This document shows positions 6,484-13,251 of a stretch of DNA of 36,419 nucleotides, piece by piece; positions within the stretch are counted from its first letter, which is position 1, and every line of letters starts with the position of its first letter. The stretch is from Polyangiaceae bacterium. Its GTDB lineage: Bacteria; Myxococcota_A; Polyangia; Polyangiales; Polyangiaceae. The notes below the pieces were generated by a model, which was not told the DNA's origin, searched no databases, and worked only from the letters and a program-made list of their open reading frames with translations. The stretch spans positions 1 to 36,419 of the forward strand of contig JANXOF010000047.1 of NCBI GenBank assembly GCA_025353725.1. Reading direction: 5' to 3'. A program made the position numbers and the translations under genes.

Positions 6484-6602
6484 GTCGCGTATGACCTCTT
6501 GTACTCGTCGCCGTAGCCGTATCCGCTGCCGTCGCCGCTGCCGCTGCCGACGCCGTAGCCGTAGCCGTAGCCGCTGCCGTCGCCGCTGCCGACGCCGCTC
6601 AT
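6480..6602 (-). CDS. Gly/Tyr/Ser-rich mini-protein 1
   Basis: 40 residues: MSGVGSGDGSGYGYGYG and further GSG/GYG units, then a basic-aromatic tail DEYKRSYAT. Too short for routine gene calling, but ATG 6602 overlaps the upstream DUF6948-like stop (ATGA) and its stop overlaps the next ATG (ATGA), exactly the spacing used through this operon. An alternative ATG at 6608 adds two residues. It forms a trio with the next two genes, all between a DUF6948-like gene and the integrase. Confidence 0.62.
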   Translation of the reverse strand: MSGVGSGDGSGYGYGYGVGSGSGDGSGYGYGDEYKRSYAT

Positions 6603-6883
6603 GTCCATGGCATGGCTTCCCATCGCGCCTGGGCGCCCTTGGCAATCTCCGTCACGGACGTCACCTTGCGCAATTCAATATCCGCAGGACGACCGATTCG
6701 GCACTCGGCAGTAGGCCCGGCAGAAGCCAAGCCCATAAAGCCTTTGACGTTGGCGTGCCAGTAAACGCAAAGCTGAGCCGCGCGGAGCTTGATGGTCTCA
6801 CCGCTGGTGTCACTCGCCCATCCGGCAAACACCCCGCGGTATTCCGTTGTCACAAGTACGAATCGTTCTGAATTGTTTGACAT
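6599..6883 (-). CDS. DUF6948-like small phage protein
   Basis: 94 residues from ATG 6883, chosen for AAGGA 8 bp upstream; an ATG at 6919 in frame is less well served. FVLVTTEYRGVFAGWASD, then IKLRAAQLCVYWHA, then IGRPADIELRKVTSVTEIA align by eye with small phage proteins of the type V-V-V-R-T-Y-S-A-G-V-H-x-G ... L-x-x-A-R-R-x-W-x-W ... E-I-x-L-x-x-A-x-E-I-x-P (DUF6948 from memory, unverified). Function unknown; these are found in prophage early regions. The stop overlaps the start of Gly/Tyr mini-protein 1 (ATGA). Confidence 0.62.
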   Translation of the reverse strand: MSNNSERFVLVTTEYRGVFAGWASDTSGETIKLRAAQLCVYWHANVKGFMGLASAGPTAECRIGRPADIELRKVTSVTEIAKGAQARWEAMPWT

Positions 6884-7035
6884 TGCGTTTTCCTTCTTTG
6901 TCTTAGTGACCGTAGTCATCCCACTGATGCAAAGGCTTCTGAAGAGCCCAGCGCCATCCAGCTACCCGCTGGAGGTTGATACTGGCCTCACCGAGGAAAT
7001 CTCTTCTCACTCTCAGGCGGCTTGCACCGCCAGCG

Positions 7036-7109
7036 TCGAGGCCTCCCGCTCCTCGTGTCACGTTGCAATGCCTCGCCGGCGAAGCATGCCTCGAGCGCGT
7101 GCGATGTCC
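7036..7109 (-). repeat. Direct repeat copy B (3' end of the 67-residue gene)
   Basis: 74 bp matching 6016-6072 at 53 of 57 positions, with a 17-bp extra block (about 7058-7074) that contains the stop codon of the 67-residue gene. It codes the C-terminal LDIARARGMLRRRGIAT and continues past the stop. The segment 6884-7035 between this repeat and the DUF6948-like start holds no gene I can support. Confidence 0.8.
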
Positions 7110-7261
7110 AATTCGCTTGGCGGTGCAATCGGCGCCGGGTGCACTTTCACGCGGCGCGTCTTCGTCGGCGCGCTGTCGGAGCTTCCGAACTCGCGCGGCT
7201 CGCCACGTTCGAATTCGTCGGCAAGTTCGCGAAGAAGCATCGCCAAGCGCGCCGTGTTCAT
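7058..7261 (-). CDS. Small helical protein, unknown function
   Basis: 67 residues. An N-terminal amphipathic helix (NTARLAMLLRELADEFER) is joined by a Pro/Ser/Lys linker to a short basic helix SELDIARARGMLRRRGI. This two-helix pattern is common in small phage early proteins, but I cannot name a family. ATG 7261 overlaps the stop of the upstream 78-residue gene (ATGA). The last 19 codons lie in the repeat that also encodes the integrase N-terminus, so the two proteins share nearly the same DIA-ARG-LRR segment. Function unknown; DNA binding is plausible from the basic end. Confidence 0.62.
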   Translation of the reverse strand: MNTARLAMLLRELADEFERGEPREFGSSDSAPTKTRRVKVHPAPIAPPSELDIARARGMLRRRGIAT

Positions 7262-7494
7262 AGCGACGCCTCCACGCGCTCAAGCGCCGCAAGCACACGC
7301 GCTCGCGTTTTCGGCAGAACGCTTCCGTGTGTTCGAAGGGTGGCGAACATCAACTCAGTGAGGCCAAGCGCTTTGCGCGCCCGCGACGCGTTGCCGAACC
7401 TCGGGATGAGCGCCTCAAGGCGGAGCGCTTCAGCCTCCGTAAACCTCGCACTCGAGGACGCAAGCGGCGACGGCGCATGTCTAGTGAGGTTCAC
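7258..7494 (-). CDS. Small HTH-like protein
   Basis: 78 residues from GTG 7494, whose GTGA overlaps the stop of the 37-residue gene. FTEAEALRLEALIPRFGN then ASRARKALGLTELMFATLR then KTRARVLAALERVEA reads as a four-helix unit with a helix-turn-helix (RARKALGLTELMFATLRTHG). Such domains bind DNA or act as small regulators in early operons. No closer family assignment can be made. It is followed by a 4-bp-overlapping gene. Confidence 0.6.
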   Translation of the reverse strand: MNLTRHAPSPLASSSARFTEAEALRLEALIPRFGNASRARKALGLTELMFATLRTHGSVLPKTRARVLAALERVEASL

Positions 7495-7604
7495 GGCTCA
7501 CGCTCGGGAAAGCCGACAAAGATCGGCAGGCCAGCGAGTACGAGGCTGGCCTGCGCCGGAGCGGCCTCGGAAGCAAGCTCGGGCAGGGTGACTTGGGCCG
7601 ACAT
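7491..7604 (-). CDS. 37-residue small gene after recT
   Basis: Very short gene: ATG 7604, two bases after the RecT stop, with a strong purine-rich site GGAGAGGAGG upstream (inside the recT end). The product begins MSAQVTLPELASEAA and ends FVGFPEREP; a hydrophobic middle (SLVLAGLPIFVGF) could be a membrane segment. Its stop overlaps the GTG of the next gene (GTGA). Called on translation signals and operon packing; function unknown. Confidence 0.55.
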   Translation of the reverse strand: MSAQVTLPELASEAAPAQASLVLAGLPIFVGFPEREP

Positions 7605-7606
7605 AG

Positions 7607-8560
7607 CTAGACCTCCTCTCCTGCTCCGAAGTCGCGTTCGTTGAATTCCGGCACGACCTCACCCGTGAGCGGGTCCGTCTCCACGTACGGGATTCGCGGC
7701 CTAGGCGTATCCGCAAGGTCGGGCACGACCGGCCCGGTTGGCGTCGACGCAAGCAAGTCTTGCTCGAGCGCTTTGGTGTCGCCACGCACGCTTGCGATAG
7801 GCAACGCGCCGCCATCGCTCACGCCGATGTCCATGTCGCCGTCGTTGTCCGCGCGGTCGGCCGCCGCAATCGCGGCCTCAAGCTGCGGGTCGAACGGCAA
7901 GTACTTGCACAACCTCCGCACCGCGGACTTTCGCGCCATCTCGTCGTACCAGTTCGCCCATGGGCCGTTCTGCGCGCCGAACCTTCGAATCTTGTCGAGG
8001 TCGCGGCGGTAGAGAATCTCTATCTGCACTTCGCCGCCGGTGAACTCTGCGACGGCATACGCCGCGCGAACCGCGCCAGGGTTCGCCGTCTCCGTCGGGA
8101 CGTGACGAATCGAAGTGAGCGGCGTCCGCTCGACGACGAACTCGTCGGCTTCGTAAACGACGTGCGCTTCGATGCGGCGAATCTTTCCGCTGCGTCGTGC
8201 GACATCGACGAGTCCGCGCCAGCCAGGGTCAAAGTTGCACTCGACGGTGCCGTTCTTTTTGTTCGAGCGTGGGACGAGATAGCCCCTTCCCATCAGGCCA
8301 CCCGGCTTGATGCCGAGCGCCGCGGCGTCCATCAGCGCGCGAAGAACGCTGTCGAACGTGCATCGTGCAAGTTCTGGAGTGCGTGACGCCGCAATCAACG
8401 TGAGGCGCACCAAGTCGTCCGGCTTCATCGCCGAGCCGGCGGCCTCGACGAGCTTGGCGCGCACCGCGGGCAGCGAGAGATACGACTTCAGGTCTCGCGC
8501 CGGGCTCGTCGCCTTAGCGATGCTTGGACCGGTGCCGTTCGTGGTCGCGATGTTGCTCAT
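7607..8560 (-). CDS. recT: RecT-family single-strand annealing protein
   Basis: 317 residues. It catalyses annealing and strand exchange of ssDNA made by a partner exonuclease. Hallmarks: ALMDAAALGIKPGGLMGRGY then LVPR, CNFDPGWRGLVDVARRSG, KIRRIEAHVVYEADEF, HVPTE, and NWYDEMARKSAVRRLCKYLP. These are the conserved blocks of RecT/phage SSAPs in order (residues about 85-230), followed by a disordered acidic tail (about 235-317) typical for interaction with host SSB or exonuclease. ATG 8560 overlaps the stop of a 62-residue gene, and the exonuclease gene is one gene upstream, so this is a RecE/RecT-type pair. Confidence 0.93.
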   Translation of the reverse strand: MSNIATTNGTGPSIAKATSPARDLKSYLSLPAVRAKLVEAAGSAMKPDDLVRLTLIAASRTPELARCTFDSVLRALMDAAALGIKPGGLMGRGYLVPRSNKKNGTVECNFDPGWRGLVDVARRSGKIRRIEAHVVYEADEFVVERTPLTSIRHVPTETANPGAVRAAYAVAEFTGGEVQIEILYRRDLDKIRRFGAQNGPWANWYDEMARKSAVRRLCKYLPFDPQLEAAIAAADRADNDGDMDIGVSDGGALPIASVRGDTKALEQDLLASTPTGPVVPDLADTPRPRIPYVETDPLTGEVVPEFNERDFGAGEEV

Positions 8561-8745
8561 TTGGGGCTCCGCTGGGGCTGGTTGAGGGCGAACGTCACGC
8601 GGTACTTGCCCGCAAGCGCCGACTTGGAAAGCTTGGACTCGAGGATAGTCTCGCAGGTCGTAATGGCTTGCTGAGCGGCCTCACGAACAAGGCCGATGCC
8701 TGTTTCCGGAGGCACTTCGATGTCGAACTGGACGGTGATAATCAT
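8557..8745 (-). CDS. Small protein between exonuclease and RecT
   Basis: 62 residues from ATG 8745, which overlaps the exonuclease stop (ATGA); its own stop overlaps recT (ATGA). The N-terminus IITVQFDIEVPPETG is beta-like, followed by a helix (LVREAAQQAITTCETILESK) and a final strand KYRVTFALN. No family recognised. Location inside the recombination pair suggests an accessory of that machinery, for example an exonuclease or SSB-interaction modulator (inference). The frame runs on upstream, but the overlap decides this start. Confidence 0.62.
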   Translation of the reverse strand: MIITVQFDIEVPPETGIGLVREAAQQAITTCETILESKLSKSALAGKYRVTFALNQPQRSPK

Positions 8746-9569
8746 GCGGCCCACCTTGGTAATTCGAGCGTTTGAATCTCGGTCGCGTAGCCGGGATAGG
8801 CGTCCGCTCGAACGCACTCTGCAAGCGTTCGCATGTGACGCTGCGCACGTTCTTGGCCGCGTTCCACGGCGACGGCATCGAGCTGGTAAAGAGCGACGGA
8901 AAACGGCGCCGTCTTCTCAACGACGACGAAGATAAAAAACTCCAGCGGTTCGCCAAGCGCCGCGAACCCGTCGCGGTAAAACGCGTCTTGAACATGGTAA
9001 CCGAAGTTCGCGACCGACTTTGCAAACGCGGCCGGGCTCGCGTCCGTCGTGGTCTTCACGTCGACGGCCATCTTGTGCTGGCGAACGTAGTAATCCGCTC
9101 GCCCTTTGCACTCGAGACCGGTTGCCTCGTCGCGCCAGCGGAGTGTGAGCTCGGGCTCTCCGCCGGCCATGATGCGCGCCGCGAGCGGGTGATTCTTGAT
9201 CGCGGCCGACATGCCCGCAATCGCGTCGACGTCCTCCTGCTCGAGAAGCTTCGCGCCCGCGTTCTCGGCGCACCACGCGTCGTGCGCCGCCTTGTTGTCT
9301 TTCTTGCGCTTGTCGCCAAACGACGGCTTCACGACGTAACTCCGAGCAAATCGAGTCGGCTCCAGGAGCGCGCAGTGAGATGCCGACCCGAACGCGAGCG
9401 CGGGCGTTTCTTCGCGGTTCGCGCCGTCAAGCCAAGCCTTGTAATGCGCGGGTGAGCGAGCCACGAGCGACAGCGCCGACTGACTTGCGAGGCCCGGGAC
9501 GCGCTCGTGATACGTCACATCGCTGATTTCGGGATGCATCCCGTGGCCGAGAGCGAGGAGGCTGCTCAC
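8742..9569 (-). CDS. RecE-like / PD-(D/E)XK exonuclease
   Basis: 275 residues from GTG 9569 (GTGA overlap with the upstream stop); ATG 9539 is an alternative. It resembles the exodeoxyribonuclease VIII C-terminal nuclease domain: YHERV, SQSALSLVARSPAHYKAW, ALAFGSASHCALLEP, then the active-site part LRWRDEATGLECKGRADYY (Asp159) and AVDVKTT (Asp170-x-Lys172), a conserved NFGYHVQDAFYRDG (Gln194). Degrades dsDNA ends 5' to 3' to give ssDNA for RecT. It lacks the long N-terminal region of E. coli RecE, as is normal for compact phage versions. Confidence 0.87.
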   Translation of the reverse strand: MSSLLALGHGMHPEISDVTYHERVPGLASQSALSLVARSPAHYKAWLDGANREETPALAFGSASHCALLEPTRFARSYVVKPSFGDKRKKDNKAAHDAWCAENAGAKLLEQEDVDAIAGMSAAIKNHPLAARIMAGGEPELTLRWRDEATGLECKGRADYYVRQHKMAVDVKTTTDASPAAFAKSVANFGYHVQDAFYRDGFAALGEPLEFFIFVVVEKTAPFSVALYQLDAVAVERGQERAQRHMRTLAECVRADAYPGYATEIQTLELPRWAA

Positions 9570-10015
9570 TGGCGTATTCCCGAGGCAATCAGCGGCGAGA
9601 CAACCGGATAACGACCGCTTTCCTCTGCGCTTGGCCGCGTGTCGTTGTGACACGTCATTCCTTTGACGGCAGCGAGCAGGCCGTCCGCCATCTTATGGCT
9701 TTGCTCGACCATCACGTGCAGGTTGTCGATGGTGTCCTGCGAGCGAAGCACCATGCTTTGCAGCTCGCCGATGATGGCGTCGCGCTCGGCGAGCGAATCG
9801 CCAAACGATAGGCTGAGCCGTTTCGCCGCCGCGAAGTGTGCGCGGTACAGCGCGCCTAGACGCACCGCTTTTTCGTCGAGCTCGTTCTCGAGGCGAATGC
9901 ACGAATCTTCGGCGCCGAACATGTCGCCGGCTTCCAGGCGAGACCGCTCGACCTGCGCCTCAAGGCGATCAATCTCCGCGGTCAAAGCGTTCAGGTCGGT
10001 GAGGTAGCGTGGCAT
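9566..10015 (-). CDS. Coiled-coil protein, unknown function
   Basis: 149 residues from ATG 10015, whose first base is the last base of the upstream stop (TAATG) and which has AAAGG 7 bp upstream. Residues 5-105 are nearly all helical with heptads (LTAEIDRLEAQVERSRLEA; LAERDAIIGELQSMVLRSQD), then a short hydrophilic tail. No family named. Early-operon position upstream of the exonuclease suggests an accessory scaffold or host-interaction protein, but that is inference. Confidence 0.65.
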   Translation of the reverse strand: MPRYLTDLNALTAEIDRLEAQVERSRLEAGDMFGAEDSCIRLENELDEKAVRLGALYRAHFAAAKRLSLSFGDSLAERDAIIGELQSMVLRSQDTIDNLHVMVEQSHKMADGLLAAVKGMTCHNDTRPSAEESGRYPVVSPLIASGIRQ

Positions 10016-10239
10016 TAGGAGGCCTTTCTCTCCGCGTCGCGGAATTGCTTGTGATTCGGGTAGCTCTCGACAAATGCAAATGTGGTCGACGTGATAATCG
10101 CCATCGGCTCGTGCTCCACAAGCCGCGTGGCATAACGAGTCGCAACCTCGTCGGCTGCGCCTCGTGCGTCCGCGCAGATAGCAAACGACTCGCCTACAAA
10201 AGCAAAGCCGGGACCGAAAACGCGATAGACGAATATCAC
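10015..10239 (-). CDS. Small early protein, unknown function
   Basis: 74 residues from GTG 10239 (GTGA overlap with the upstream stop). VIFVYRVFGPGFAFVGESFA, then ADEVATRYATRLVEHE, then IITSTTFAFVESYPN read as an alpha/beta domain of about 70 residues with aromatic-rich strands. I recognise no family. Its stop overlaps the next start (TAATG). Confidence 0.58.
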   Translation of the reverse strand: MIFVYRVFGPGFAFVGESFAICADARGAADEVATRYATRLVEHEPMAIITSTTFAFVESYPNHKQFRDAERKAS

Positions 10240-10553
10240 TCCGCGACCTCGTCGCATTCGTCGCGGTCGTCACACCCTTCGGAGTCGGATTCGAAGTCCC
10301 TGAGCGCCCATGCGCAGAGGGTGTCCGTCGCGCTTTGGATGTGCTCCTCCGTCAGGCCAGCGGCGTCAGTCGAGACCCAGTCTTGGTTCTCGCGGTAGTC
10401 CGGCGCGAGGCGCATGTTCGCCTCAAGGTCGCCGACGAGGCTTGCCTCGGGGCCGCCGCCAAAGCCGCGCTCGACTCGGATGCGACTGCGCACCGCCACG
10501 ACCGAATGCCCCTCGAAGTCGGCGTCAAAAAGTATCACGTAGAAGTGGCTCAT
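10236..10553 (-). CDS. Early protein with acidic C-terminus, unknown function
   Basis: 105 residues. N-terminal strands HFYVILFDADFEGHSVVAVR, a central section with SLVGDLEANMRLAPD, a helix TEEHIQSATDTLCAWALRDF and a strongly acidic tail (about 12 Asp/Glu in the last 18 residues). Acidic tails are common in DNA-mimic or anti-restriction proteins, but the protein is too short and too poorly known to claim that. ATG 10553 overlaps the stop of the first gene of the operon (ATGA). Confidence 0.58.
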   Translation of the reverse strand: MSHFYVILFDADFEGHSVVAVRSRIRVERGFGGGPEASLVGDLEANMRLAPDYRENQDWVSTDAAGLTEEHIQSATDTLCAWALRDFESDSEGCDDRDECDEVAE

Positions 10554-10693
10554 GACGACACCGCCTTACGTGCGGGCGGAGCGACCGTGAGGGCCGCGAA
10601 TGCCGGAATCCGCGGTGGGGGCGGAAGCGGCATGTCCGCAGACGGGCAGGAGAAAAACGAAGCAGATACGGCGGTCGAGGTCGTTTGCGTCAT
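10550..10693 (-). CDS. First gene of the left early operon: 47-residue Pro-rich protein
   Basis: ATG 10693, stop overlapping the next ATG (ATGA). The product starts MTQTTSTAVSASFFSCPSAD and continues MPLPPPPRIPAFAALTVAPP; it is Pro/Ala/Ser-rich and probably unstructured. No Shine-Dalgarno precedes it; instead a promoter -10 (TACAAC) ends 9 bp before the ATG, so translation is probably leaderless or nearly so. Supported by promoter position and coupling; function unknown, perhaps a leader peptide for the operon. Confidence 0.55.
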   Translation of the reverse strand: MTQTTSTAVSASFFSCPSADMPLPPPPRIPAFAALTVAPPARKAVSS

Positions 10694-10735
10694 CGTTGTA
10701 TTGTTGTATCACTTCAATTGTACAACGCAACCTAT
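10694..10735 (-). promoter_or_regulatory. Left early promoter and operator (pL/oL-like)
   Basis: On the minus strand: TTGCGT, 16 bp, TACAAC, then 9 bp to the ATG at 10693. Overlapping it lie ATTGTACAACG (10717-10727, containing palindrome TTGTACAA) and two direct TACAAC-type half sites (10694-10709). The 10-mer TTGTACAACG recurs exactly at the right promoter (18193-18202), which identifies these as a shared repressor operator. Confidence 0.68.
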
Positions 10736-10820
10736 GGGTGAAAGAAAAGTTCGTTTGGTCCGCTTCGGAGCATCAATCAGGTCGTTGTGAAGCTCGGCAA
10801 ACGCCCCGTAGTCTCGTCGC

Positions 10821-11417
10821 TTGCCAAGCCGCAGGACTAACTCAAGCTCAAGCACTGACTCTCCACTGCGCGCCCTGTTAGTCCTGCTCTCGTTCCCCCT
10901 TGGTGCGCTTTTTTTGACCGGTTGGTTGGTATCCAGCTGCTTCGCCAAAGCGCACGCAGAGCAGGTGGCAAAGGAAGCCCAAGAAGCCCAGGCCACTCGA
11001 ATCGCTGACGCTGAAGCCCGCAAGAAGGATGCTGAGGAGCAGGCCGCCAGGGTCGCAAAAGCGGCGGCCGTCGCCGCGAAAGACAAAGAAGAGAAGGCGT
11101 TGCCGCCCGCCGCTCGTACGGCACGGATTCAGTCGCTCCTCCCGAACTTTTGCGAAGCAAAGCGCCTGCTCCTCAAGGCGCCAGACCCGAAAGCGCGCGA
11201 GCTCAATCGCGCTCGCGCGTTGCTCGACAGCGCGGAACGTAAGCAACTGAGCGAAGAACGGGGCGAGTTCGAAGCCACCCGCGGCCTTGTGTGCCGCGAT
11301 GGGACAGGCTCACCGTCCTGCGTGTGCCCGGGTAAGCATCGAGGGTGCTGCTCGCATCACGGCGGCATTGCTGGCTGTACGCCTTACCCCAACTCGGTAT
11401 CTTGCGGACTTATATAA
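10821..11417 (+). CDS. Membrane-anchored protein with Cys/His-rich (DUF3761-like) C-terminus
   Basis: 198 residues; the only start upstream of the membrane segment is TTG 10821, with no clear ribosome-binding site, so the start is uncertain. Residues about 17-40 (ALLVLLSFPLGALFLTGWLV then SSCF) form a signal anchor; residues 43-90 are a coiled coil rich in Ala, Glu and Lys; a central helical region follows; the end carries CRDGTGSPSC and GCCSHHGGIAGC. The CSHHGG motif is the hallmark of DUF3761-type domains (C-x-D-G-T-x-S ... G-x-C-S-H-H-G-G-V). It is probably exported and cell-envelope associated. It faces away from pL, in a region likely expressed in the lysogen. Confidence 0.65.
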   Translation: MPSRRTNSSSSTDSPLRALLVLLSFPLGALFLTGWLVSSCFAKAHAEQVAKEAQEAQATRIADAEARKKDAEEQAARVAKAAAVAAKDKEEKALPPAARTARIQSLLPNFCEAKRLLLKAPDPKARELNRARALLDSAERKQLSEERGEFEATRGLVCRDGTGSPSCVCPGKHRGCCSHHGGIAGCTPYPNSVSCGLI

Positions 11418-11476
11418 GTCTGATAATCCCGCCTCGATTCGAATGACTCGCGCCGATTTGCAAGTAATCTTGCTTG

Positions 11477-12055
11477 ATGCGCACCACAGCAACGATCGGA
11501 TTCGTTCTCGCGACTGGATTCGGTTCGCTGGTTGCCGCTGCAGACACTCCAAAGTGTCCGGACGCGACGAAGGTGCGTTCAGGCACTGAGTTCTGCGCGC
11601 CCGAAAATCAGCTGGCGAATTTTCCTTCGGTTGCCTACTGCACGAGTGGAGACGACCGTTACCGAAGCGTTTGCCCCACGGAGTGGATTGACGTGATGTG
11701 GCTAGGCCACAAGCAAAGCACCCTCAGTGGGTATCAGTCCGAAGTTGATGAGGCGCTCGCCGAGGTGAATGGTCGAAAGACGAGAAGCCAGCGCACCGAC
11801 AATCCTGATGGTGACGCGGCAGCACCGGGTCGCTTTGCTCGCGACAGCGATAGTCGTTTGCGCGAAATTCTATGTATGCGCGGCCGTCAAATCGCGAGCG
11901 ACCTGACAATGCGTCTCCAGGAATGGCGCATGTACAGCGCAAAAAAGTACGCCCTCGCGAGCATCGCTGAAGCCGATGGGGTCCTGAAAGCGGCCAATAG
12001 ACTTGAGGTCTTTTGTAAGCTCGTCGGGAACGCCGACGCTGGCGCATCTCGATAG
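11477..12055 (+). CDS. Predicted exported protein, unknown function
   Basis: 192 residues from ATG 11477 (a TTG lies immediately before). Residues 1-23 (MRTTATIGFVLATGFGSLVA) are a clear Sec signal peptide with an Ala-x-Ala-type cleavage just before DTPKCPD. The mature part has about six Cys, likely in disulphides (CPDATK, FCAPEN, AYCTSG, VCPTEW, LCMRGR, FCKLVG). No family recognised. Its position after another envelope protein, outside replication and virion modules, suggests a lysogenic-conversion pair. Confidence 0.6.
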   Translation: MRTTATIGFVLATGFGSLVAAADTPKCPDATKVRSGTEFCAPENQLANFPSVAYCTSGDDRYRSVCPTEWIDVMWLGHKQSTLSGYQSEVDEALAEVNGRKTRSQRTDNPDGDAAAPGRFARDSDSRLREILCMRGRQIASDLTMRLQEWRMYSAKKYALASIAEADGVLKAANRLEVFCKLVGNADAGASR

Positions 12056-12159
12056 ACCGACTCAATGCGCCGTGTAGGCCGCAAGCAGGCCGAGAACCGC
12101 GAGCACAAGGCCGACCGAGCCTTGTGAGCGCGACTTGGCGCGTGCACTCGGGTGGCTTC

Positions 12160-13251
12160 CTAAAGAAGGCGCAGTTGAGGCCTAGGGCTTTGAGAGTGCG
12201 CGATGGTCGAACGGTTTCCTTCTACGCCCGTCATGACGAGTCCGAACATGATGGCATCAAGGTCGTGCACGTAAATGCGAAGCTCTCGCGCGACGTCAGC
12301 CTTGGAAAGACCATCTTCCTTCAAAGCCGAAAAAACCTTTTTCAGGATTTGAGAGGCCTCCCTCGTTGCCATCGGATGGGGCTCAGTCGTGCGGTACCCC
12401 AAGTCTCCCATTGCGATGCACGTGCTTCTGTAAAGCCAGTCGGACAACATCTCTAACTTGTGGGCGCGGTGCGCCAGAGCCGCCAAGGAAACCCCCCACT
12501 CGCTTTTCGCCGCCATGAGACCCGCCATGTCGACGCCGCGCGCAATGCGCGCACGAACCGTGGCGCGCGGCATAAGGAAGGCCGACGCGAACGCGTCTGC
12601 TTCGCGTTCGGCGGCGCGGCCGGTAGGTGCGCCATGTCGATGCAAAACGAGATGACCGAGTTCGTGAGCGGCATCGAACCGGCCGTGCTCAACGGACTTG
12701 GTGGTGTTCAAAAAACAGAAGGGCGTAGACCCGTGCCAGAGAGAAAAGGCGTCCACTTCGCGGCATCGCTCGGCGAGTGAATAAACTCGAACTCCGTGCA
12801 GTTCGAGAAGATGCACCATGCTGTGAACACTTTGAAGTCCGAGACTGAATCGGTCTCGAACGGCTTCCGCGGCATCGTCAGGAGCCATCCCCTGCAAGTT
12901 GGGCAAGCCGTTCGCGGGAAGGTCAAAGCGAGCTTCGATCCACCGCGACGCTGCAAAGGCTAGAGCGCCCGAGGCAAGCACTGCGTCCCGCTGGCCGGCC
13001 TTCATCGACGTCAAGGAACGAAAGCTCACCGCTTCGTTGCGAGGAATTTCCAGCGTCGGTCCCTCGAAAAAGGCAATCGGAAACCTCAACGCATTGGAGA
13101 TGCGCGCGACCATATCCTCGCGCGGAACCACGCGGTCTTCCTCCCACTCGGTGACACTCTTCGGCCACACCTCAAGGAGGTCGGCAAGGTCCGCCTTTTT
13201 GAGTCCGCGCCGCATGCGCGCAAGCGTGAGTTGGCCTGACGCAAACGTCAT
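12160..13251 (-). CDS. XRE HTH domain fused to ImmA/IrrE metallopeptidase
   Basis: 363 residues. Residues 5-60 form an XRE HTH (LTLARMRRGLKKADLADLL, then VTEWEEDRVVPRED). Residues 90-230 form the ImmA/IrrE (COG2856) domain with the zinc motif HELGH (196-200) in FDAAHELGHLVLHRHG and the third-ligand motif EREADAFASAFLMP (215-228). The last 130 residues are helical and contain a second HTH-like segment (GLSKADVARELRIYVHD). Such proteins cleave a repressor or act with a partner in TA/defence-like loci. ATG 13251 overlaps the stop of the 118-residue gene upstream (ATGA), so that protein is the likely partner. Confidence 0.85.
   Translation of the reverse strand: MTFASGQLTLARMRRGLKKADLADLLEVWPKSVTEWEEDRVVPREDMVARISNALRFPIAFFEGPTLEIPRNEAVSFRSLTSMKAGQRDAVLASGALAFAASRWIEARFDLPANGLPNLQGMAPDDAAEAVRDRFSLGLQSVHSMVHLLELHGVRVYSLAERCREVDAFSLWHGSTPFCFLNTTKSVEHGRFDAAHELGHLVLHRHGAPTGRAAEREADAFASAFLMPRATVRARIARGVDMAGLMAAKSEWGVSLAALAHRAHKLEMLSDWLYRSTCIAMGDLGYRTTEPHPMATREASQILKKVFSALKEDGLSKADVARELRIYVHDLDAIMFGLVMTGVEGNRSTIAHSQSPRPQLRLL

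Noticed and set aside
6095-6610. Arg-rich or Ser/Arg-rich proteins from the plus strand or other frames of the GCC/GTA repeats
   Set aside because: The minus-strand Gly/Tyr frames alone have start-stop coupling on both sides; the others are repeat translations without start signals.
10709-11086. Minus-strand frame ending LIDAPKRTKRTFLSPIG upstream of pL
   Set aside because: It crosses the left promoter region and lies opposite a better-supported plus-strand gene; no start signal. A decayed gene end is possible but not provable.
12056-12159. Minus-strand hydrophobic segment GSVGLVLAVLGLLAAYTAH downstream of the XRE/ImmA gene
   Set aside because: It looks like a membrane helix, but no usable start codon precedes it in frame.
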